64,000 bases of DNA, from contig NC_020291.1 in the NCBI RefSeq assembly GCF_000340885.1, positions 4,463,001-4,527,000 of the forward strand, given 5' to 3'. Numbering within the stretch: position 1 is the first letter of the stretch; each line of letters starts with the position of its first letter. The notes under the pieces are model-generated. The model was not told the DNA's origin. It saw only the letters and a list, made by a program, of their open reading frames with translations, and did no database searches. A program made the position numbers and the translations under genes. Below, in pieces: positions 46,612 to 55,762 of this stretch. The stretch comes from Clostridium saccharoperbutylacetonicum N1-4(HMT). Its GTDB lineage: Bacteria > Bacillota > Clostridia > Clostridiales > Clostridiaceae.

Positions 46612-48075
46612 TCACATAGCATTATTTATGTCATTTTTTAATTTTTCAAACCACTTTTTAAAATTTTCATCAGTATCATACTTATTTATAAGTTCCTTCT
46701 TAGAAATTCCATTATTTAATTGTTTTTGTATTTCCTCTCTATCCAATTTTGCCTTATCCAACATTGCCTTTTCTAAAATATCTCTTGCTTTATTTGAACC
46801 ATTAAATGCCTTAACAAAATAAAATTCATTTGAATTTTCTTGATCTATTGCTGTAAAAATAGCATCTTGTAATTTTTGTGAAATATCCAAGTCATTATTT
46901 TTTGCTATTTCACTTTTAATAAAATCAATGTTATTTGCATCTTTCTTAACTGGAAGATAACCTGACTTTATTGAAAATTCTGTATTTCGTTCTACATCAG
47001 TAAACCATTTTAAAAATTCTGTTACTGCATATTCATGTTTACGATCTGATTTAGTAAGCACTATTCCTGCACCTTGTTCTGGCATATACCCCTTATAATT
47101 CTCGAATTTTGGAATAGGCAAAACCATACAATCAATTGGGTAGCTAGTCTCATCATTTTTTATAACTGAGCTCGGAAAATATTCTGCTCCTGGTGTTGAA
47201 CCAACAAAAGCAATTATATCTCCTGTCTTTGTATCATCTGAACGAAATCGTCCATAGGCTCCATAATACCCATTAATATATGGAACATAAAAATTATCCC
47301 ACAGCTTTCTCATAACCTTTTCATTCAAATTAACATTTACTTTACCATCTTCTATTTTAAATATTTCTTCTCCTAATTCTTTACTGCCAACCATCATATA
47401 ATTAGCCATAGCATCTCTTCCAAAAAAAGCTTTTCCATCATCCTTAATTTCTGTTTTGCTGTCTGACCATTCATAGTATTGTTTAGCTAGTTCTGCAATA
47501 CCTTCCCAGGTTTGAAATTTATTTATATCTGCATTTGTTTCTTTTGCAAACATACCCCAGGCGGTTTTATTTACCATAAGTACTTCTGTAGATTTTGCTA
47601 TTGGAAATATAGTTAATTTATCACTGCTTGTTATTTTACCTTCCTCAATATAATTATCTATGTACTTTGACATTTCACTTTTAGATAAATATTGATTATA
47701 ATCCGATAATAATCCAAGCTGCTCTAATTTATATGCTGTATCTGGATAAGCAGTGAAAGCCTCAGGCATCTTACCTGCGCCTACTTTTTCATTTGAAGTA
47801 TCTATAACTTTATCAGTTAATTCATTTATACTTCCTTGACTAAAAGCTTCGACAATTATCCCTTCCTTTTTCCCAACAGTTTTGTTAAATTCCTCAACCA
47901 TTTTATCAAATTCTATTTTCTGTACTCCATTATAGTAATGCCATATTTCAACTGCAGTAGGATTTTCTTTATCTAAACCATATTTATTCCCTAAATTTAA
48001 TGAACATCCTAAAATAAAAAAACATAATATTAAAACTGGTACTATTTTTATTGTAATTCCCCTCTTATCTAACAT
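46612..48075 (-). CDS. Orphan ABC-type extracellular solute-binding lipoprotein (sugar class)
   Basis: About 487 residues from the ATG at 48075 (GGGGGG four bases upstream). The signal peptide ends in a lipobox, LGC at about residue 24. The mature protein is a family 1 extracellular binding protein (AVEIWHYYNGVQKIEFDKMVEE; later GAGIVLTKSDRKHEYAVTEFLKWF). No permease or ATPase gene accompanies it. The next gene is a dCache GGDEF-EAL protein, so it may serve as the ligand receptor for that sensor. That pairing is inference from gene order. Confidence 0.85.
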   Translation of the reverse strand: MLDKRGITIKIVPVLILCFFILGCSLNLGNKYGLDKENPTAVEIWHYYNGVQKIEFDKMVEEFNKTVGKKEGIIVEAFSQGSINELTDKVIDTSNEKVGAGKMPEAFTAYPDTAYKLEQLGLLSDYNQYLSKSEMSKYIDNYIEEGKITSSDKLTIFPIAKSTEVLMVNKTAWGMFAKETNADINKFQTWEGIAELAKQYYEWSDSKTEIKDDGKAFFGRDAMANYMMVGSKELGEEIFKIEDGKVNVNLNEKVMRKLWDNFYVPYINGYYGAYGRFRSDDTKTGDIIAFVGSTPGAEYFPSSVIKNDETSYPIDCMVLPIPKFENYKGYMPEQGAGIVLTKSDRKHEYAVTEFLKWFTDVERNTEFSIKSGYLPVKKDANNIDFIKSEIAKNNDLDISQKLQDAIFTAIDQENSNEFYFVKAFNGSNKARDILEKAMLDKAKLDREEIQKQLNNGISKKELINKYDTDENFKKWFEKLKNDINNAM

Positions 48076-48129
48076 AATTCCCCCCATTAAACCGTTCTAT
48101 ATCCTCTCTAATTATAGGTTATAATTCAT

Positions 48130-48999
48130 TTAATTTCCACAAAATAATTTAACTTTTTCCCCAATAATTATACATCTAGATTCTTTTCCATGACCAATTT
48201 CACTTGTCTTTACAATTGGTATATTAGTGTCATTTATTTTTTCTTTTAATAATTCTACTATATTAGGTGAATACTTTTCTTTCTCCATTTCTGTAAAACT
48301 TCCAAGGATTATTCCTTTGACTTTTTTAAATACCCCTAGTTGTTTATATTGAGTTAAATACGTAGCCATTTTAGGAACATCTCCACCTAAACCTTCAAAG
48401 AGAATAATTTTATCTTGAAAATCAGGCATGTATTCAGTCCCTGAAAGTTTCAGCAAACAACGAATATTTCCGCCTACTATTGTACCTTCCATACTTCTTC
48501 CCTGTATCCACTCATAGTTAAATTTCAAAAGTTCATTTCCTTCTCCCATAAAAGTGCTTTTAAATTCTTCAATTTGTCTCTCATCATTACTTTCAACCAA
48601 ATTTCTAATTTGATAAAGATATGTCTTCATATTTGTCTTTGAATATAAAGCATTGATAACTACTGATAAATCACTGTATCCAAAGAAAGGTTTTGGATTC
48701 TTTTTTATTACTTCAAAATCTAAATACTCCAAAACTTCATTCGCAACATCTCCACCTGAAACATCAAATATAGCTTTAATTTCTTCATCAAGGAAAAATT
48801 TCATTACAGCTTCTGCTCTCTCCCTACCATTGCCATTAAATACAGAGTAGCTTTTATATATTCTTTCACTATATACTAGGTTAAGTCCAAAAGTACCTAA
48901 TACATTCTCTAAATTGAGAATTTTATTTCTATTCTTTTCATCTAATCCATTAGAACAAGCAACTATACCAACCTTATCACCACTACTTAGTAACTTCAT
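48130..48999 (-). CDS. LD-carboxypeptidase family protein (S66, LdcA/MccF)
   Basis: 289 residues. The serine peptidase S66 triad is visible: Ser in FFGYSDLS, Glu in LFEGLGGD, and His in EIGHGKESR. Members cleave the L,D bond of peptidoglycan tetrapeptides during recycling, or detoxify microcin C-like peptides. No signal peptide, so it acts in the cytoplasm. It is separated by 38 bases from the gene upstream and may share its transcript. Confidence 0.9.
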   Translation of the reverse strand: MKLLSSGDKVGIVACSNGLDEKNRNKILNLENVLGTFGLNLVYSERIYKSYSVFNGNGRERAEAVMKFFLDEEIKAIFDVSGGDVANEVLEYLDFEVIKKNPKPFFGYSDLSVVINALYSKTNMKTYLYQIRNLVESNDERQIEEFKSTFMGEGNELLKFNYEWIQGRSMEGTIVGGNIRCLLKLSGTEYMPDFQDKIILFEGLGGDVPKMATYLTQYKQLGVFKKVKGIILGSFTEMEKEKYSPNIVELLKEKINDTNIPIVKTSEIGHGKESRCIIIGEKVKLFCGN

Positions 49000-49037
49000 C
49001 TTAATTTCCTCCCTAAACTATTAATACCTATAGTTTT

Positions 49038-50084
49038 TTATAACCTTCTTATTGAGTATTTCCCCTCCTTTGTCATTTGTCTAAAAATAAATTCTTGTTG
49101 TTTATTAATATTAGTCTCTCTAATTATTTTTGACCAATGTGTCCATGTTTGATCCTTATGAAAAATAATTCCTGAAATCATAGTTTTTACTTCAATTATT
49201 TTATTCAATTTAATTTCTTCTATCTGGTCATTCAAATAATCAGATATACGCTCTTCAATTTCAGCCTCTTTACTAGAATCAGTTTCCATTTCTTTAAAAA
49301 TAACTGGTGAAATGCAAACATTAGATCTCCAATCACATTTCTCTCCATATTTTAATATAGCTTCATCACTTGTTTTAATCTCAATTATGTGAATATTTAT
49401 TCCACAGAACTTTTCTTTTAAATATTCCAATAAGCTTTGTTTTCCATCCTCTTCATTACTTTTATTATAGATAATCTTTTTAGCTTCTCCACTAATTGGA
49501 ACGCCCAAATTATATAATGGCACAAGCCCATCATACGGCATTGCTTTTGATTTTAATGATTCAGAATCACTTATCTTTCTGATAAGCTCCGACTCTCCCC
49601 TATAGTTTGAACTTCCATAAACATTATTATCTTGATACTTATTTTTTTGATTTTCATTATTAGCAGAGTATTCTGGTATAGACCAATATTCAACAGTACC
49701 ATCACTATGAAATATAATTCCTGACGACATTTTTTCATAATTAAATAGACCTGTATTATTTTCATGAATATATCTAAAAATTTTATTTTCTATTTCTATT
49801 CTTCTACTCATACTTTCTTCCATTTGCTTTAATATTATTGGTGAAATAATAACATTAAACCTCTCGCTATAATCATCTCCATAGATACTTACAGTTTGAT
49901 CATTTTTTGAAACATCTGCAATTTCAAAATTAGCTTGAATAAATTTTTTTTGCAAATCTGAAAGAACCTCTGATTTATTTGCTGAATCTAATTGAAATGA
50001 AAAAGCTCCATCATTAGTTTCAATATTATTACTTTCATAATTATAAATGTGATCTCCAAATTTGTTTGTTTGCCCTATTTCCAT
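49038..50084 (-). CDS. Internally duplicated protein of unknown function
   Basis: 348 residues made of two related segments, about 35-140 and 210-320. Each contains an amphipathic start, a YGDDYSERFNVIISP or YGEKCDWRSNVCISP motif, an ILKQME/IFKEME helix, and ends SGIIFHxDxTxxxW. No signal peptide or membrane helix. The pattern faintly recalls the clostridial DUF6033 family, but I cannot confirm that. ATG at 50084 has an AGGAGGTGC ribosome site. Confidence 0.65.
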   Translation of the reverse strand: MEIGQTNKFGDHIYNYESNNIETNDGAFSFQLDSANKSEVLSDLQKKFIQANFEIADVSKNDQTVSIYGDDYSERFNVIISPIILKQMEESMSRRIEIENKIFRYIHENNTGLFNYEKMSSGIIFHSDGTVEYWSIPEYSANNENQKNKYQDNNVYGSSNYRGESELIRKISDSESLKSKAMPYDGLVPLYNLGVPISGEAKKIIYNKSNEEDGKQSLLEYLKEKFCGINIHIIEIKTSDEAILKYGEKCDWRSNVCISPVIFKEMETDSSKEAEIEERISDYLNDQIEEIKLNKIIEVKTMISGIIFHKDQTWTHWSKIIRETNINKQQEFIFRQMTKEGKYSIRRL

Positions 50085-50133
50085 AAATGCACCTCCTAAA
50101 AATCAAAACAAATAATTATTCAGTTAATACCGT

Positions 50134-50170
50134 AAAAAAATAGTGTCAGACATTCATCTAACACCATTTT
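50134..50170 (-). terminator. Terminator of the GH31 gene
   Basis: AAAATGGTGT-TAGA / TCTG-ACACTATTTT arms on the minus strand followed by a T-run, 50 bases after the stop. Confidence 0.8.
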
Positions 50171-50218
50171 AGCACATTATACTAATTTATATATATTTTA
50201 TATTTTATTATTAAATTT

Positions 50219-52594
50219 CTATTTATTAGGATTTGAAATAACAGCTTTTTCATTAATAGTTTCTACAACTTCACCATTAACACTTAAGTCTTTATCCCTT
50301 AAATTATAAATTATAAATTCAACATTCTCATATTTTTCTTTATATCCTTTGTCTATTACCTTAAACTTAATTTCAACCTTTTCATCCAAATTAGTTATCT
50401 TAATTTTGTAATGATTAAATTCCCCAGCTTGATATCTAAAACTTTCACCATCATCAGTATAATGATGATATCTAGTTTCTGTGTTTTCTTTTGATAAATA
50501 GACTTCTATATTTAATTTATTTGTTTTCTTTTCACCAATATAATTTTGATCTTCTCCAGTTGGAATTATAGAACCACCTTTAACGTAAATCGGACAAACA
50601 TCCACTGGAGTTTCCTTTATGATATATTGTCCTCCTTCGTATTCTTCTTTAGTCCAATAATCTATCCAACTATTTCCTTCTGGAAGATATAGCATTCTTG
50701 CTTTTGCTCCTTGTTCAACAACAGGCGCTACTAAAATATTTTCCCCACAAAGGAATTCATCATTTATCTCATAAGTTTTTTTATCATTTTGATAATTAAA
50801 TAGTAATGGTCTTATAATTGGTTCCCCATTTTTACTGCATCTCCACATCATATCATAAAGATACGGCAACAATTTATAACGTAATTTTATATATTTTCTA
50901 TTAATTTCTTCAGTTATTTCATCAAAAGCCCAAGGTTCTTGATCCCTTGTTCCCATTGCAGAATGATTTCTAAAAAGAGGAGTGAATGTTCCAACTTGAA
51001 CCCACCTGCTCAATAGTTCAGCACTACAGTCATGTCCAAAACCACCTACATCAGTTCCACAAAAAGCCATTCCACTAAGTCCTAAATTCATGAGCATAGG
51101 AATTGACATTCTAAGATGCTCCCATGTGCTTTGATTATCTCCTGTCCATGCAGTTGAATACTTCTGAGTTCCTGCATAACATGCTCTAGTTACAATAAAT
51201 GGTCTCTTTCCTGTTGCTTTCTTCAAACCTTCATAAGTTCCCTTCGCCATCATATGACCATAAATATTATGCACTTCTTTATGAGTTACTAAAATACCAT
51301 CATTATTAAACATAACATCATCTGGAAGTGGTCCATTAAAACTTGCTGGCTCATTCATATCATTCCAAATTCCACTTACTCCAGCATCAATCATTATTTT
51401 TTGATTTTCTCCCCACCATTTTCTTACCTTTGGGCTTAAGAAATCAGGATAAACCGAATCTCCAGGCCATACTTCATTTCTATATACTATCCCTTGATTA
51501 TCTGTTGCAAAATATCCATTTTCAAGACCTTCATCATAAATTTTATAACCTTTATCCACCTTAACACCAGGATCTATTATTGTTACAACCTTAAAGCCCA
51601 TATTATTCAAGGTTTTAATCATAGCTTCTGGATTTTCAAATCTTTCTTTATTCCAAGTAAATACTCTATATCCATCCATATAGTCTATGTCCAAGTATAG
51701 GGTATCACAAGGAATTCCTTTTTCTCTAAGGCTGTTTGCTATTTCCATAAGTCTTGTTTCATTATCATAAGACCATCTGCATTGTTGATATCCAAGTGTC
51801 CACAATGCTGGTAGTGGCATATTTCCAGTAATTATAGTATATCCTTCTACAACTTTTTTTACTGAAGGACCATAAATAAAATAATAATCTAAATTACCAT
51901 CTGCAGCTGCAAAATAGTAATATTCTGAATTATCCCTTCCCATATCAAAATAAGTCTCGAAATGATTGTCAAAAAATATACCAAAAGCATTTCCTTTACT
52001 TAATCCAATTAAGAAGGGAATTGATTTATAAAGTCTATCAAAAGTTTCTCCATGTGGTTTAGCATTATCTGTATTCCAATTTACATAATGGTAACCCTTT
52101 TTATTTAAATGTCCAGTTTTTTCTCCCAATCCATAAAAGTACATCTCTTCTTCCATATTTTTTGATATGTACAACTTATACTCTTCCTGATTATTGATAG
52201 CATGTCCTTCTGCTTCAGCAAGCATATAGTCACCATAACGTCTATTAAAAGGTTTACTATCACCTCGATAATCGGCGCATAACCTTGTACCCTCTTTATC
52301 ATAAATATCCACTTTAAAACAATCGTATACCTTAAGCTGCAACTGTTCTGTTGATATTTGAATTCCACCATTTATAAATTCCACTTCAAAATCACAATTC
52401 TTATCCTTTAAATTTTCAACTGCTTTTGAATTTCTTTCTTTTCTAAATGAAGGTACAAAAAAATTAATTATATAAGAATTCACTATTTTTATATATACTT
52501 TTTCCTCTTCAAACTCAATATTAACTATATTGTTTTCAACCTCGTATCCTAATAATTTTCCATAACTGTTTTTTACGTCTTTACAATTATCCAT
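50219..52594 (-). CDS. Alpha-glucosidase, glycoside hydrolase family 31
   Basis: 791 residues. GH31 catalytic barrel with the nucleophile Asp in WNDMNEPASF and the acid/base Asp in TAWTGDNQSTWEHL; other signatures are PLPALWTLGYQQCRWSY and GTDVGGFGHD. N-terminal and C-terminal beta domains flank the barrel. There is no signal peptide, so it acts on imported maltose- or isomaltose-type oligosaccharides. It is a single gene with its own terminator; no sugar transporter is adjacent. Confidence 0.94.
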   Translation of the reverse strand: MDNCKDVKNSYGKLLGYEVENNIVNIEFEEEKVYIKIVNSYIINFFVPSFRKERNSKAVENLKDKNCDFEVEFINGGIQISTEQLQLKVYDCFKVDIYDKEGTRLCADYRGDSKPFNRRYGDYMLAEAEGHAINNQEEYKLYISKNMEEEMYFYGLGEKTGHLNKKGYHYVNWNTDNAKPHGETFDRLYKSIPFLIGLSKGNAFGIFFDNHFETYFDMGRDNSEYYYFAAADGNLDYYFIYGPSVKKVVEGYTIITGNMPLPALWTLGYQQCRWSYDNETRLMEIANSLREKGIPCDTLYLDIDYMDGYRVFTWNKERFENPEAMIKTLNNMGFKVVTIIDPGVKVDKGYKIYDEGLENGYFATDNQGIVYRNEVWPGDSVYPDFLSPKVRKWWGENQKIMIDAGVSGIWNDMNEPASFNGPLPDDVMFNNDGILVTHKEVHNIYGHMMAKGTYEGLKKATGKRPFIVTRACYAGTQKYSTAWTGDNQSTWEHLRMSIPMLMNLGLSGMAFCGTDVGGFGHDCSAELLSRWVQVGTFTPLFRNHSAMGTRDQEPWAFDEITEEINRKYIKLRYKLLPYLYDMMWRCSKNGEPIIRPLLFNYQNDKKTYEINDEFLCGENILVAPVVEQGAKARMLYLPEGNSWIDYWTKEEYEGGQYIIKETPVDVCPIYVKGGSIIPTGEDQNYIGEKKTNKLNIEVYLSKENTETRYHHYTDDGESFRYQAGEFNHYKIKITNLDEKVEIKFKVIDKGYKEKYENVEFIIYNLRDKDLSVNGEVVETINEKAVISNPNK

Positions 52595-52753
52595 AGCTTT
52601 TCCTCCATATTAATAATTCTATTAGTTATATCAATTTACTGTTATTATATACTGATAGTTTATTAATTTCTTGCATTATACAACCATTAAATATAAAAAT
52701 ACTGCTGTTGCCTTTTTAAAAGAATACGGATCATCAATTGGTTAACCGAAAAA

Positions 52754-52798
52754 AATGAATGGTGAACAATATTAACAAGTTATCATTCACCATTCATT
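52754..52798 (-). terminator. Terminator of the carboxylesterase gene
   Basis: AATGAATGGTGA / TCACCATTCATT perfect arms with a 21-base loop, followed on the minus strand by TTTTTTCGG, just after the stop at 52812. Confidence 0.75.
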
Positions 52799-52811
52799 TT
52801 AAACTATTAGT

Positions 52812-54581
52812 CTATTTGATCCAAAGACTAGAATTTCCAAAATGCTTATCTAATCTATCACTAAACCATCGTCCATTAAGAACTTCTTTTATTAATTTAT
52901 CTTTTACTTCTTTTGATAGCGTAGTATCAGCATCCATTTGTTTTAAAATCTCTTCATAATCAATTCTTTCATTAGACATACTTATTTTAGCGTTATTTTT
53001 GTCAGCATCTAAAATTAATTGAGTTGTTTTACTATTTGCGCCATTCCAAGGTTTCCATTCACATCCAGTAATAATTTTCCCATTAGGAGTTCCATCCCAT
53101 AAGAAATTTGTAATATAGTCAGTAACTTTTGCACCTAGATCTTTTGCTCCAGCATTGTTAAAACTATCTTTATACATTGCACTAAAACCTGTTGTTTCAT
53201 CTGTTAGGAAAGGAATCCAAACTCCATGAAATGGTCCTGCTAATTGAGCCATTTTATCTCCTACTACATTCTTGTCTAACCCCCACTTAAAATCACCTGT
53301 GTAAATTTGGGCATTATAATTTTTAATCATTCTTTCAGCTGATTCTTCAGCATTGAATAATTCATATAATTTACTTCCATAATTTAATGCAAAGTTTAAT
53401 TCCTTATTAGCTTCCTGATTAGTCATAAGCGTGTTATCATCTTTAGCTGCAAAATACTTGTCATATCTACCAAACAAAGAGAATTCTTTAGCTCCTGTTA
53501 ACATAATAAGAGGCACATTATTATAATTCTTTGTATCAAAGCCCTCCTTAGGTAAAACTGTTCCATCACTGTATAAATGAGGGAAAGCACTCATCCTTAT
53601 ACCTGCATTTCCCATTAATTTAGCTAATCTATCTGATGAAAGATTATATAGATAAGCTTTTACATCTTTTCCATCAGTTAATAACCACTTGTATGCTTCA
53701 CCTTCAGTTGCTTTAATTTTATCAGCTACTACTAGTGGAGCAATTGCTTTTGCAATTACCTTAGCACTATCTTCTGGATCTGCAGTTGTCATTCCACCAC
53801 TAAATGAAATTGCTTTTTGAAATTTATCCTTAAATATTGGTGATATAAGCATAGCCATTACATCTCTACCACCAGCAGAGAATCCAGAGGCTGTAACATT
53901 TTCAGAATTTCCACCAAAAGAACTAATGTTAGCTTTTATCCAATCTAATGATTTGCTTATATCTAACAAAGTATAATTACCAGAATCCTCATTTTTATTT
54001 CCTGTCTTAAGTGCTGGTAAGCTATTAAATCCGAGAGCACCTAATCTATAATTTATAGAAACAACTATACAATTAGCATTTACAGCCAATTTCTTAGGAC
54101 TTATCTCATTGCTAGCACCTGTTTGATTATTACCTCCATGAATATAAACTAAAACTGGTAAATTAGTTTGATTTGTATTAGGTCTATAAATATCTAAATT
54201 TAAACAATCCTCACTGCCAACGATTTTGCCATTAGATAATTGAATTCCCATATTTCCATCTTTAGTTGCATCTAAGGTTCCTGCCCAACTATCAGGATTC
54301 ACAGGAGCTTTCCATCTCAATTCACCAACTGGTGCTTTAGCATATGGTATGCCCTTCCAAATTAAAGTTTTTCCATCATTTTCTTGGTATCCTTTAATCT
54401 TACCATATTTTGTCGTTTGAATAATACCTTGGGAATATCCTGCATTTTCTTCTTTTGAAGTTCCTGCTACTACATTAACAGAAGTACCATCTTGAGCTTT
54501 AACTGGTATACTGACTAATGAGCCTGCCATCAATGAAACAGATAACGCCATTGCCACTAAAAAACTTGTTTTTTTACACAT
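52812..54581 (-). CDS. Secreted type-B carboxylesterase
   Basis: 589 residues with a signal peptide (about 1-29, cleavage near VKAQD). Alpha/beta hydrolase of the carboxylesterase type B family: GIPYAKAPVGELRW, SEDCLNLDIYRP, oxyanion-hole HGGNN, and the nucleophile Ser in TASGFSAGG; a candidate catalytic His is in AGPFHGVW. The nucleophile elbow is GFSAG rather than the common GESAG. Substrates are probably extracellular esters. Single gene; GGGGGAAAAGTA precedes the ATG. Confidence 0.9.
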   Translation of the reverse strand: MCKKTSFLVAMALSVSLMAGSLVSIPVKAQDGTSVNVVAGTSKEENAGYSQGIIQTTKYGKIKGYQENDGKTLIWKGIPYAKAPVGELRWKAPVNPDSWAGTLDATKDGNMGIQLSNGKIVGSEDCLNLDIYRPNTNQTNLPVLVYIHGGNNQTGASNEISPKKLAVNANCIVVSINYRLGALGFNSLPALKTGNKNEDSGNYTLLDISKSLDWIKANISSFGGNSENVTASGFSAGGRDVMAMLISPIFKDKFQKAISFSGGMTTADPEDSAKVIAKAIAPLVVADKIKATEGEAYKWLLTDGKDVKAYLYNLSSDRLAKLMGNAGIRMSAFPHLYSDGTVLPKEGFDTKNYNNVPLIMLTGAKEFSLFGRYDKYFAAKDDNTLMTNQEANKELNFALNYGSKLYELFNAEESAERMIKNYNAQIYTGDFKWGLDKNVVGDKMAQLAGPFHGVWIPFLTDETTGFSAMYKDSFNNAGAKDLGAKVTDYITNFLWDGTPNGKIITGCEWKPWNGANSKTTQLILDADKNNAKISMSNERIDYEEILKQMDADTTLSKEVKDKLIKEVLNGRWFSDRLDKHFGNSSLWIK

Positions 54582-54701
54582 TACTTTTCCCCCTTTAAAA
54601 ACAATTGTTTATTAATAAATAGTAATATTAAATCTATTAAACCTTTTCATAATTTAATATCACTAAGTATTTTAACTTCATGTAGAAAAAATTGCTTCCT
54701 A

Positions 54702-54758
54702 AAAAAACAACCTAAGTAAAATATAAGCATCTTCCAATTCTTATATTTTGCTTAGGTT
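54702..54758. terminator. Hairpin with U-run in the gap before the wall-binding protein gene
   Basis: AACCTAAG-AAAATATAAG arms with a 12-base loop, followed on the minus strand by GTTTTTTT. It should stop read-through from the wall-binding gene into the esterase promoter region. Confidence 0.75.
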
Positions 54759-54880
54759 TCGCCTGAATATCAGTAACGATCCTACAATAACATCATGTAT
54801 ACATTTTCATCTGCATTAAGAATAACATTTTTTTGATAATCTTGTCAATATATTTGGATATAATTTCATATATAAAAATA

Positions 54881-54920
54881 GCATAATATAGTTTTTAGTA
54901 AAATCAAAACTACATTATGC
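54881..54920 (-). terminator. Terminator of the wall-binding protein gene
   Basis: GCATAATGTAGTTTT / AAAACTATATTATGC arms with a 10-base loop and a TATTTTTAT tail on the minus strand, 60 bases after the stop. Two terminators stand in tandem in this gap. Confidence 0.75.
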
Positions 54921-54981
54921 AAAAAAATTATTTTTCTATCTTCTTCATACTAATCTAAAGACTTTTCTATTAAATTATTTT

Positions 54982-55569
54982 TTATGCCATAGATCCATCA
55001 GAAGTTAAATAATATCCACCTACATATGCATTAGAAACCATTGTTCCATTATCTCTTAGGAAATACCACTTATCGCCGTCATTAATCCAACCAGTTTGCA
55101 TTATACCATTAGCATCCATATAATACCACCATCCATTAACACTTCTCCAGCCAATTACAGGAACTCCTTGTTCAATTAATATCCATTTTCCTGCTTTTGT
55201 TTTTCCCCAGAAATCCCCTTTTACTCCTGTACTTGGTGATGTAGTTACAATTTCATCTGTTGGTGCTGAATCTGTAGTTGTAGAAGTTGTACTAGTTGTA
55301 GTTGTTGTGGAAGTTGTAGAATCTGTTGATTTATCATCTTTCGCAGCCTGTTCTGGTGTTATTGTGCTTGAAAAAGAATTAATGTACGAAGAAACCTTTT
55401 GATTGCTCTTATCAATATCCTTCCATTCAAATCCAGGTGTCATATTGTCAAAATCTTCTTTCGTATATTTATCTTTATCGTCACTTGAACTTGCCGCATA
55501 TACACAGGTTCCTTGCGCTAAAATTGCAACTAATGCAAGAGTTAAAATTCTTAATTTTTTGCTTTTCAT
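54982..55569 (-). CDS. Small secreted protein with choline-binding-type wall repeats
   Basis: 195 residues from the ATG at 55569 (nine bases after AGGAG; an ATG at 55578 overlaps that site). Signal peptide ends near VYAASS. A low-complexity Thr/Ser linker (about 80-115) precedes three CW_binding_1-type repeats rich in Trp and Tyr (NGWWYYMDANGIMQTGWI, DKWYFLRDNGTMVSNAY, GGYYLTSDGSMA). No catalytic domain is apparent, so it is a wall-attached accessory protein. A second protein with the same repeats is at 61132-62151. Confidence 0.85.
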   Translation of the reverse strand: MKSKKLRILTLALVAILAQGTCVYAASSSDDKDKYTKEDFDNMTPGFEWKDIDKSNQKVSSYINSFSSTITPEQAAKDDKSTDSTTSTTTTTSTTSTTTDSAPTDEIVTTSPSTGVKGDFWGKTKAGKWILIEQGVPVIGWRSVNGWWYYMDANGIMQTGWINDGDKWYFLRDNGTMVSNAYVGGYYLTSDGSMA

Positions 55570-55710
55570 TTTTCTCATCTCCTAGAATATTATATGTATA
55601 TTAATAATTCAAGCTAAATTTATATTCTTACTATTCATTATCGTTTAAATATTATATTTCTTCAGTATATTATATATATTTTTTATCATCTTCTAAAGAT
55701 TTTGTAAATG

Positions 55711-55751
55711 TAAAATACCTCCAATTCTGCTTTTGCATACATTGAAGGTAT
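55711..55751 (-). terminator. Terminator of ppk
   Basis: ATACCTTCAAT / ATTGGAGGTAT arms with a 15-base loop followed by TTTTACATTT on the minus strand, 12 bases after the stop. Confidence 0.75.
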
Positions 55752-55762
55752 CATTTTCAATA

